Origin: Falsiphaeobacter marinintestinus
GTDB lineage: Bacteria; Pseudomonadota; Alphaproteobacteria; Rhodobacterales; Rhodobacteraceae
Direction: 5' to 3'
NCBI RefSeq assembly: GCF_007923355.1
Contig: NZ_VOGO01000007.1
Location: 186,001-250,000 of the forward strand
DNA length: 64,000 nucleotides
Each line of letters opens with the position of its first letter. The stretch's first letter is position 1. Below the pieces are notes generated by a model, which saw only the letters and a list, made by a program, of their open reading frames with translations, was not told where the DNA came from and searched no databases. The position numbers were made by a program, and so were the translations under genes. Of this stretch, positions 35,765 through 42,815 are shown piece by piece.

Positions 35765-37026
35765 GTCAGCATTCCAAAAGCGTCTTCGAAGAAGGTTTCG
35801 CCACCGAAGTTGCCGGACTTCAAGGCCAGCGCCACTGGTGGGCCGCCAAGGGTTTCTGTCCACGGCACGCCCGGTGCAATTTCGGGGCCGATGCGCAACG
35901 CGCGTACACTTAGGGCTGAAACCACGGCGCCCGAGGTTTCGCCCCCCGCAACGACAAGGGTATCAAAGCCGTTCGCGACCAGCTGGGTTGCGATCCGGCC
36001 CAGCGTCTGTTCGACCTTTTCGCCAATCGCTTCGCGACCGTATTTGGCCTGCAGGTCGGTGACCTCGGCCGGATCCGAAGAGCTGTAGATCAGAACCGGG
36101 GTATCGGCGGGGGTGTTCAGTGCCCAGTCGGCGAGTTCGGCGGCAATGTCAGTGCCCGTCGCAAGCGCGTCGATATCCAGTTTGCGGGTCGGCCATGTGT
36201 CCTGAACCCTCGCGATTTGCTGGCGGGTCGCTTGTGAGCAGCTTCCGGCGAGAACCAGTTTGCGCCCTGTGGGTGTTGGCAGGCGCGGGTTGTGGGCTTT
36301 GCCCAACTGGCCTGTGGCGCGGAAATTGTCAGGCAAACCGGTGGCGATGCCTGACCCACCTGTGACCAGCGGATGGCTGGCAATCGCTGCCCCGATCGCG
36401 CGCAGATCTTCCGGGTCGATGGCATCGGTCACTGCGTAAGAGAAGCCTTGGGTCTGCAGGCTTGCAATAGCATCGCGGATTGCTGCGGGTCCTTGGCGGA
36501 TAACCTGAAGCGGGACCACGCCTGCTTTGCCTTTGGACTGCGCCTCTGTCAGGCGGACAAGACTGGCGTCGCGCATTGGCGTTAAGGGATGGTCTTTCAT
36601 CGAACTGTCCGACAGAAGATCTGCGCCGACGAACAAGTGCCCCTGATAAATAGTGCGAAGGTTTTCCGGGAAAGCAGGACAGATCACGGCGATCTGCGCG
36701 CCCGAGCGTTCCATCAGGGCGTCGGTGATCGGGCCGATGTTGCCGTCTGCAGTGGAGTCGAAGGTCGAGCAGTATTTTTCGACAACCTGCGCCGCGCCAT
36801 GTGCCGTCAGCCAGTCATGCGCTGCCACTGATTGAGACACGGCCAAATCGACCGGAGCGGTGCGCGATTTCAAAGCGACGACCACGGCGTCGGCGTCGCC
36901 GATATCGGTGGTGTCATCCGGCACACCGATGACCTGTACGGTGCGCATGCCTTCTTTGACCAGTGTGTTGCACAGGTCTGTGGCTCCGGTGAAATCATCG
37001 GCAATTGCGCCCACGAGAAGTGTCAT
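35761..37026 (-). CDS. otnK: four-carbon acid sugar kinase (3-oxo-tetronate kinase-like)
   Basis: 421 residues with the two domains of the DUF1537 kinase family: N-terminal GAIADDFTGATDLCNTLVKEG (residues 6-26) and C-terminal LVVAGGETSGAVVSALSV that binds nucleotide. OtnK phosphorylates 3-oxo-tetronates; relatives phosphorylate oxo-isoapionate or D-threonate, so exact substrate is open. It shares ATGA overlaps with both neighbours, so dehydrogenase, kinase and aldolase are made together. Confidence 0.86.
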   Translation of the reverse strand: MTLLVGAIADDFTGATDLCNTLVKEGMRTVQVIGVPDDTTDIGDADAVVVALKSRTAPVDLAVSQSVAAHDWLTAHGAAQVVEKYCSTFDSTADGNIGPITDALMERSGAQIAVICPAFPENLRTIYQGHLFVGADLLSDSSMKDHPLTPMRDASLVRLTEAQSKGKAGVVPLQVIRQGPAAIRDAIASLQTQGFSYAVTDAIDPEDLRAIGAAIASHPLVTGGSGIATGLPDNFRATGQLGKAHNPRLPTPTGRKLVLAGSCSQATRQQIARVQDTWPTRKLDIDALATGTDIAAELADWALNTPADTPVLIYSSSDPAEVTDLQAKYGREAIGEKVEQTLGRIATQLVANGFDTLVVAGGETSGAVVSALSVRALRIGPEIAPGVPWTETLGGPPVALALKSGNFGGETFFEDAFGMLT

Positions 37027-38141
37027 GTCATTGCTCCGCCGTTTCGAGAAACGATACTGTCCAACACGGCTTGGGTCACGGCCCGCGTGCCCATGTCGCC
37101 GCCAAATTCTATCGGGCGCAGAGCGTTTGCGGCAAAGCCTGCGTCAACGGCAGAGTCGATCACATGGGCGGCTTCATCGAAACGTGTGTTTCCGGTTCTT
37201 TCGCCAAGGTAATCCAGCATCAATGCGGCGGACAGGATTGCGGCCAGCGGGTTCGCCTTGTCCTGTCCCATGATATCGGGCGCGCTGCCATGAGCAGGCT
37301 GGAACAGGCCGTTTGCGTCGCCAATTTCGGCGCAGGCGGCCATGCCCATGCCGCCGACCAGCCCCCCGGCCAGATCGCTGAGGATATCTCCGAACATGTT
37401 TTCCATGACCATTACATCATAGTCCCAAGGATTGCGGATCAGGTTCAGGGCCTGCGCGTCGACATAGCTATAGCCGGTTTCGATGTCGGGATAGGCGGGG
37501 GCGATTTCGTCATAGATTTTGCGGAAAAACGCCATCGAGGCAAAGACGTTTGCCTTGTCAACACACGTCAGCCGCCCGGGTTTGCCGCGCGCCTTGCGTT
37601 TCTGGGCCAGACGAAACCCGAAATGGTGCAGCTTTTCTGTGGTCGCGCGGGTGATGCGCAGCGTATCGCGGACTTCGCTGTCGCCGATGATGTCGCTGCG
37701 GTTGTGGACAGCCGCAGAATAAAACAGGCCTTCGGTGGATTCGCGCAAGATCACCATATCGATATTGGCGGCGCGGGGATCGGCCAGCCTTTGCGGCGCA
37801 TTGAGATAAGCTTTGACCGGGCGCACCCCGGCATAAAGCCCGAAGCGGTCGCGCAGTCGCAAATGCGGGCTGATTTCGGTCCCGTCGCTATACCGCACCG
37901 AGGGCAGCCCGATGGCGCCAAGGAAAATCGCGTCGGCTTTCCCCGCCGCGTCTTCGCCGCCGGGTTCGATATCCTGACCGGTTTCCTGAAAATACCCGGC
38001 ACCGGCCTTGATTTCGGCGATGTCAAAGGCGCAGCCACCAACGTGGTCGCAGGCGGCTTGAGCGACGGTCATCGCGGCGTCTGACACATCGATTCCGATC
38101 CCGTCGCCTTTGATCAGGGCTATCCGTATTGGGGTTTGCAT
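37023..38141 (-). CDS. isocitrate/isopropylmalate dehydrogenase family enzyme (tartrate/D-malate dehydrogenase-like)
   Basis: 372 residues, NAD(P)-dependent beta-hydroxyacid oxidative decarboxylase family. Seen are KGDGIGIDV near the start, the substrate-binding RESTEGLFY (about 133-141), a catalytic Lys in TCVDKANVF, the metal Asp region FGDILSDLAGG and the NAD-binding ANGLFQPAHGSAPDI. Tartrate and D-malate dehydrogenases share this pattern. In the cluster it probably oxidises the four-carbon acid before OtnK. No OtnI isomerase was seen. ATGA overlap with otnK. Confidence 0.82.
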   Translation of the reverse strand: MQTPIRIALIKGDGIGIDVSDAAMTVAQAACDHVGGCAFDIAEIKAGAGYFQETGQDIEPGGEDAAGKADAIFLGAIGLPSVRYSDGTEISPHLRLRDRFGLYAGVRPVKAYLNAPQRLADPRAANIDMVILRESTEGLFYSAAVHNRSDIIGDSEVRDTLRITRATTEKLHHFGFRLAQKRKARGKPGRLTCVDKANVFASMAFFRKIYDEIAPAYPDIETGYSYVDAQALNLIRNPWDYDVMVMENMFGDILSDLAGGLVGGMGMAACAEIGDANGLFQPAHGSAPDIMGQDKANPLAAILSAALMLDYLGERTGNTRFDEAAHVIDSAVDAGFAANALRPIEFGGDMGTRAVTQAVLDSIVSRNGGAMT

Positions 38142-38150
38142 GTCTTGTCC

Positions 38151-38828
38151 TTACAGCAGGGGCAGCTTGTAGTTTTCGAGGATGTTCAGCAATTCAAAGG
38201 CAGCGCGCTCGCGATGACGGCGGAACAGCGCACGTGTGCGCTCGGCATCGCCGTTCTTGAGCGCCTCAAGAATGTCGCGATGATCTTGTGTCGATTGCAG
38301 CGGAACCTCGCGCAGACGCAGCGTGATCATCCGGGCGCGGTGGGCCTGATCGTAGAGCGTTTCAAGGATGCCGCTGAGGCGCCGGTTGCCGTGCAGGTTC
38401 AGCAGGTGGCGGTGGAACTGGTCATCCGCTTCGGCCCAGGCGTCAAGATCATCTGTATCAAGGGCGCGTTCCATGGCGGCGGTCGCGTCGGTCAACGGCT
38501 GTAACTGCGCTTGGGTCGGATTTGTGCGCGCCAGGGCGGCAGCGGCGTCGGGTTCAAGCGAGGTGAAGATTTCATAGATTTCCTGCATGTCTTCGGCACG
38601 GATCGGCAGAACCCGTGCCCCACGGCGCGGAATCAGTTCGACCAGACCTTCGGCTTGCAAACGGATCAACGCTTCGCGCACGGGCGTGCGACTCATCCCC
38701 AGACGGGCGGCGATTTCAGGCTCGGGGGCCTGAAAACCGGGGGGCATCCGGTTCGATCGGATTTCGTCCTTGAGCATCTCATAGGCATCCGCGACCCGCG
38801 TTGGTTTTGGGATGGGGGTCTTCATCAC
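38151..38828 (-). CDS. GntR-family transcriptional regulator (FCD type)
   Basis: 225 residues: a winged helix (about 10-75, with LGMSRTPVREALIRLQAEGLVEL) and an all-helical FCD ligand-binding domain with the metal-type residues ADDQFHRHLL. Ligands of this class are usually organic or sugar acids. It lies 9 bases before the dehydrogenase gene, so it is probably the first gene of that operon, and the 34-bp palindrome 49 bases upstream indicates autoregulation of the whole set. A second ATG follows the first directly. Confidence 0.9.
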   Translation of the reverse strand: MMKTPIPKPTRVADAYEMLKDEIRSNRMPPGFQAPEPEIAARLGMSRTPVREALIRLQAEGLVELIPRRGARVLPIRAEDMQEIYEIFTSLEPDAAAALARTNPTQAQLQPLTDATAAMERALDTDDLDAWAEADDQFHRHLLNLHGNRRLSGILETLYDQAHRARMITLRLREVPLQSTQDHRDILEALKNGDAERTRALFRRHRERAAFELLNILENYKLPLL

Positions 38829-38876
38829 AACTCCTTACCGGTGGAAAAAACACAACGAGGCCGTTCGATGGGTATT

Positions 38877-38910
38877 GCTTTAATGCATACATTGATGTGT
38901 GCATTAAAGC
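38877..38910. promoter_or_regulatory. 34-bp palindromic operator upstream of gntR
   Basis: Left arm GCTTTAATGCATACA and right arm TGTGTGCATTAAAGC are 14/15 complementary, with a 4-base spacer TTGA. The centre lies about 65 bases upstream of the GntR start codon, where a repressor could block the promoter. Confidence 0.8.
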
Positions 38911-39016
38911 AAATCAACTTTTAGACAGTCTTGAACATCTGAGAAGGTCCGGTTTCGGAGTTAATGGAGCCGGCACAGCAGGTGCAAGTCATAACCGGCG
39001 CGTCCCATGCGCGAGG

Positions 39017-39727
39017 TCAGTTGAACGTCGTGCCGCCGTTCACGTCCAGCACGGCGCCAGTGATGTAACTGCAGCCCGGCGACAGAAGGAAGGCGACCGG
39101 GGCGGCGACCTCTTCTGGTTGGCACATGCGGCCCAGCGGCAGAGCGCTGGTGTCCAGCGTCTGGCCCTGAAGGAACGCGGTGTCGACTGCGCCCGGGGCG
39201 ACGGCGTTTGCCAGAATGTTGTGCGGCGCCCCCTTGCGCGCCAGCCAGCGGCAAAAGGAATGAACGCCGCCTTTGGAGAATACGTAATGCGGGCCGCTGA
39301 AATTGCCGCCATTGCGGCCCGACTGGCTGCCCATCAGGACGATTTTACCGCCCTTGGGCTTCATCCCGTCAAAAAAGGCTTCGGCCGTTGCGGCCATGCC
39401 GAAGGTGTTGATCGACATCACCCGGTCCCAGTTGTCGGCCCAGGCGTCGTCACCCCATTGATCATAAGGTTGGATTCCGGCGCCCAATACCAATCCGTCG
39501 ACTGCTCCGACCTTGGCAGCGATCTGCTGGACGGCTGCGCGGTCGGCGATATCGCAGATGTATCCGGTGCCCCCGATTTCGTCCGCGACCGCAGACGGAT
39601 CGGCGCAATCCAGGATGATCACATCGGCTCCTCGCGCGGCGCAAAGCCGGGCTGTCGCCGCCCCGATCCCGCCAGCTCCGCCGGTGATGAGAATGCGCAG
39701 GCCATCAAGTGAGAAGGGATCGGTCAT
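39017..39727 (-). CDS. short-chain dehydrogenase/reductase (SDR)
   Basis: 236 residues, classical SDR. NAD(P)-binding [11 protein letters not shown] near 15-25, and an active site with Ser in LMGSQSGRN and YVFSK (Tyr-x3-Lys). The C-terminus NGGTTFN suggests a compact family member. Asp in ILDCADP favours NAD. Start at the ATG at 39727, with GGAG upstream. It lies divergent from the lactonase gene and just beyond the GntR operon, so it may oxidise the same substrate class. Confidence 0.88.
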   Translation of the reverse strand: MTDPFSLDGLRILITGGAGGIGAATARLCAARGADVIILDCADPSAVADEIGGTGYICDIADRAAVQQIAAKVGAVDGLVLGAGIQPYDQWGDDAWADNWDRVMSINTFGMAATAEAFFDGMKPKGGKIVLMGSQSGRNGGNFSGPHYVFSKGGVHSFCRWLARKGAPHNILANAVAPGAVDTAFLQGQTLDTSALPLGRMCQPEEVAAPVAFLLSPGCSYITGAVLDVNGGTTFN

Positions 39728-39838
39728 CAGAAAAGCTCCGTAGTCGAGAGGGATATGACGTGCCTGCAGTTGACGCCATTGCGATGCAGGGCAGACTCTT
39801 GTTCGGTCATTTCTGCGCGTTTTTCAATGAATACGTCA

Positions 39839-39852
39839 TTTGACGCGTCAAA
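39839..39852. promoter_or_regulatory. perfect 14-bp palindrome between the SDR and lactonase genes
   Basis: TTTGACGCGTCAAA is fully self-complementary and lies in the 249-base divergent region, 125 bases before the lactonase start. A regulator site shared by both genes is possible. Its half-site spacing (2 bases) excludes FNR. Confidence 0.4.
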
Positions 39853-39976
39853 AGTCAGAATTTTCGGATAGTCTTCGGCAAATAAAATTTTGATGCTTCC
39901 GTGACGGCAGCGAACGACAGGTTTTCAACGGCGGAATGCATGAGACGCAACATGCAAGCGGTAGGGGGAGTAATGG

Positions 39977-40804
39977 ATGAGCAACGCCTGGAAAGTACAC
40001 GCGGTCAAATATGCACATCGGTCTGAACGGGTGCGGGGTGATAGTTACATTTTTGATGACCACCCGGCCGAGCCGGAAGGGATGGACTATTTTGTCTGGG
40101 TCCTGGACAATGGCCAGCGCAGGATTCTGGTTGATACCGGGTATGACGAAGGCGAGGCCCGGCGCCGGGATCGCCCGATCCTGCTGGATCCAGCCGTAGC
40201 GATCGGGGCGCTGGGCGTTGATGCGGACACTGTCGATACGGTGATCATCACGCATCTGCATTATGACCACGCGGGCGGGTTGGACAGGTATCCAAACGCG
40301 GTGTTTCATGTGCAGGCCGCCGAAATGGCCTATGCCACCGGGCCCTGTATGTGCCACGACGTGCTGCAAATGCCGTTCACGGTGGGTCACGTCTGTGAGA
40401 TGGTGCGCCACGTTTATTCCGGTCGGGTGATGTTTCACGACGGATCGGCGGAAGTCGCGCCCGGCGTGCGGGTGCATTGTGTGGGCGGTCATTCGCGCGG
40501 GTTGCAAGTGGTCGAGGTGGAGACCCAGTTTGGCCCGCTGTGTCTGGCGTCGGACGCGACGCATTATTACGAGAATTTTCTGCTGGGCAAACCGTTCCCG
40601 ATCGTTGCGGATCTGGAGCCCATGCTGGACGGGTTCAACACGATCCGCCGGATCGCGGGGGGGAACGAACGGGTCATTCCGGGGCACGATCCGATGGTGA
40701 CACAGCTGTTTCCGCAACATGATACTGTGCCGTTTGCCTGGCGGCTGGATGTCGGGCCGAAGATGCCGGTTTCGGTTGAGACGTTGATCCGTCCGGGAGC
40801 GTGA
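39977..40804 (+). CDS. metallo-beta-lactamase-fold lactonase (N-acyl homoserine lactonase-like)
   Basis: 275 residues. The dinuclear zinc motif HLHYDH is complete (His93, His95, Asp97, His98), followed by GHSRG, ASDATHYYEN and IPGHDP, which supply further ligands. This resembles AttM/AiiA lactonases that hydrolyse homoserine lactone signals. GGGGGAG lies upstream of the ATG at 39977. No luxI or luxR is adjacent, while sugar-acid genes are, so an alternative role on a sugar lactone is reasonable. Both are inference. Confidence 0.85.
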   Translation: MSNAWKVHAVKYAHRSERVRGDSYIFDDHPAEPEGMDYFVWVLDNGQRRILVDTGYDEGEARRRDRPILLDPAVAIGALGVDADTVDTVIITHLHYDHAGGLDRYPNAVFHVQAAEMAYATGPCMCHDVLQMPFTVGHVCEMVRHVYSGRVMFHDGSAEVAPGVRVHCVGGHSRGLQVVEVETQFGPLCLASDATHYYENFLLGKPFPIVADLEPMLDGFNTIRRIAGGNERVIPGHDPMVTQLFPQHDTVPFAWRLDVGPKMPVSVETLIRPGA

Positions 40805-40823
40805 GCCTGCTGGAGTCAAATTG

Positions 40824-40885
40824 TGCGCCTTTGGCGCAGTCGATTTATGGGAATGAGGGACGCTGTCCCTCAAACTCCCTGGGGT
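40824..40885. terminator. two hairpins in the convergent region after the lactonase gene
   Basis: TGCGCC-TTT-GGCGCA at 40824-40838 and GAGGGAC-GCT-GTCCCTC at 40855-40871 are perfect stems. The second is followed by CTCCCTGGGGTATT. No classical T tract, but their position between two convergent genes fits bidirectional termination. Confidence 0.5.
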
Positions 40886-40912
40886 ATTGTTCACAAGAAA
40901 GAAGCAGCCCGG

Positions 40913-41341
40913 TCAGGGCTGGCGGGTGAAGAGGCGTTTGACTTCGTCCGGGACCGGGCAGGAGGTGATGCTGGTTCCGTCATCGGTTTTGCGGACAAGC
41001 ACGCGTTTTTCAAAGCCTTCGACGGCAAGTTTTCCGTCACGCGTCAGGCGATGTTCGACATCGAAACTGGAGGATCCGAACCGTGAGATCGTGGTTTCGA
41101 TGGCAACCTCGTCACCGTGGCGCGATGGGATATGGAATTTCGCGCGGGTGTCGACCATCGGGAAGCCGACGACGCCATAGCGCCGGATCAACTCTGGCTT
41201 GGGCAATCCGGCGGATTTGAAATGATGCGCTGTCGAGGCGTCGAACCATTTGAAATAGTTGGGGTAGAAGACGATATCGGCCGGGTCGCAATCGCCCCAT
41301 TCGATGAAAAGGGTGCGGTGGCTGGTCAGCATGTCAGGCAT
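40913..41341 (-). CDS. acyl-CoA thioesterase (4-hydroxybenzoyl-CoA thioesterase family)
   Basis: 142 residues, hot-dog fold. The catalytic Asp is probably in GDCDPADIVFYPNYFKWFD, the family signature. It hydrolyses an acyl- or aryl-CoA. The ATG at 41341 overlaps the end of iorB by 8 bases; a second ATG at 41332 lies just after the iorB stop. Either way the gene is translationally tied to iorAB, which makes arylacetyl-CoA, so this enzyme could release the arylacetic acid, for example phenylacetate or indole-3-acetate. That substrate is inference. Confidence 0.85.
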   Translation of the reverse strand: MPDMLTSHRTLFIEWGDCDPADIVFYPNYFKWFDASTAHHFKSAGLPKPELIRRYGVVGFPMVDTRAKFHIPSRHGDEVAIETTISRFGSSSFDVEHRLTRDGKLAVEGFEKRVLVRKTDDGTSITSCPVPDEVKRLFTRQP

Positions 41342-42815
41342 GGGCGGCTTTCTTGAGATTTGGAATGGCAGGGTCTGGTGCGATGCCCATCAGGACGGCG
41401 TTCAGTTTTTCGTGGCTGTCATCGGCGAGGGCGGCGCCGATGGACTCGCGCAGAAGGCGGGCATTGGCGGCGTCTGCACCGGTTGTGACGGACGGTTCCA
41501 CCACCTGCGACATGATCTGGGTATAAGCCGTCTTGCCGCGCATCAGCGTATCGGAATAGCCTTTGAGCACACGCGGCAGTTCGGCCAGTGCCATGGCGAA
41601 ATCGGGGGATTGGCGGAGCGCGGTTTGCATCAGGGTCAGCCAAATTTCGATCTGAGCTTGTTCGATCTGGAACCGGTAGGACCGACGACGGATGCGTTTG
41701 AGGGCTGCGACCATGCGGAGCAGGCGGTAGCCGATGATGCCGTTCGAACGCAGATGGAGGCCACGGCCCAACAGCGGAAAACGTCTGCCGCTTTCTACGC
41801 GGGCCATGATGCGCGTGCCCAGGTTTACGGGCAGGATATCGGCGATCTCTTCGGGGCGCGGTTTCATATACTCTGTTATGGTGAGGGTCTGGCCCGGCTC
41901 GAGTTGGATTTCATCGTGGATTTTGGCGAACCGTTCCGGGCGGGTTTTGAGATCAGCCACGCGGGCGATGTCCTCAAAGGCCATCCAGAGCGCGAGGCGT
42001 CGGCAGGCTTCTGTCAGCGCGTGGACTGCGCGATGATCGGTCAGGTCGGTTTGCGCAATCAGGGACTGGGCGCGGTCAGAATACATCTGCGCATACTCGG
42101 CGTCCTGATAGTCGGTCATTCGCGAGGTGCCATGGGCGAGGACGGTTTGCAGGCCTGAAGCCTCTGGCGGCGCGACCGGGACGGGATTTGGCGCGACTGG
42201 GGGGCGTTCGGTTTTGAGGGCGGTGACGGCTGTGACGGCGGCATCAAACCCGGCTTGTGACTTTGGATCTGTGAGTTGCAACCGGGAATGATCAGCGCTC
42301 CATGGCAGAACCCCGCTTCCGGCCAGTGCGCCGAACATGGTGGCGCTGACGAAGGTCCCGTTGTCGATGGCAAGCTGGCCGAGATCCAGGAGGAAGCTGT
42401 GTTTGGCCATGGTTTCGGCGGCTTTGGCTATGGTATCTTCCGAAAACCGGCCATCGCCCATCGAGATCTTTTCAGCCGTCGAATAGAACCGGGCGGTTGA
42501 GGAAATCAGGGTTGTGAGTTTGGGGGAGACAAAGCCAGCCGACATGACGCGGGCGGTTTCGACGAGTTCACTGGAGACGACGACATCGACGCGCCCGGGC
42601 ATCGGCACGAGGCTGAGAACGGCGTGCGGGTCGTTTGGCGCGGCAATCTCGATATAGTAACTGGTCGAACCGGTGCGCTGGGCAACGCCGGGAACAGATG
42701 TCGCCTGAACGCCATGTCCGGCAGATCGAGCGGCGGCGACGATCCAGTTCATCAACACACCACCGCCTTCTCCGCCCAAGGCGGCGAGCAATATCCGAAG
42801 AGGTGGGCGGGTCAT
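41334..42815 (-). CDS. iorB: indolepyruvate ferredoxin oxidoreductase beta subunit with DUF6537-type region
   Basis: Partner of IorA in the oxidative decarboxylation of aryl pyruvates to aryl-CoA. 493 residues from the ATG at 42815, longer than the roughly 200-residue archaeal beta subunit because a C-terminal extension is present. The N-terminal gamma-type domain shows LGGEGGGVLMNWIV and GVAQRTGSTSYYIE. An ATGA overlap with iorA fixes the start; the frame upstream of it lies inside iorA. Similar pairs supply phenylacetyl-CoA for other pathways in Phaeobacter. Confidence 0.9.
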   Translation of the reverse strand: MTRPPLRILLAALGGEGGGVLMNWIVAAARSAGHGVQATSVPGVAQRTGSTSYYIEIAAPNDPHAVLSLVPMPGRVDVVVSSELVETARVMSAGFVSPKLTTLISSTARFYSTAEKISMGDGRFSEDTIAKAAETMAKHSFLLDLGQLAIDNGTFVSATMFGALAGSGVLPWSADHSRLQLTDPKSQAGFDAAVTAVTALKTERPPVAPNPVPVAPPEASGLQTVLAHGTSRMTDYQDAEYAQMYSDRAQSLIAQTDLTDHRAVHALTEACRRLALWMAFEDIARVADLKTRPERFAKIHDEIQLEPGQTLTITEYMKPRPEEIADILPVNLGTRIMARVESGRRFPLLGRGLHLRSNGIIGYRLLRMVAALKRIRRRSYRFQIEQAQIEIWLTLMQTALRQSPDFAMALAELPRVLKGYSDTLMRGKTAYTQIMSQVVEPSVTTGADAANARLLRESIGAALADDSHEKLNAVLMGIAPDPAIPNLKKAAHA

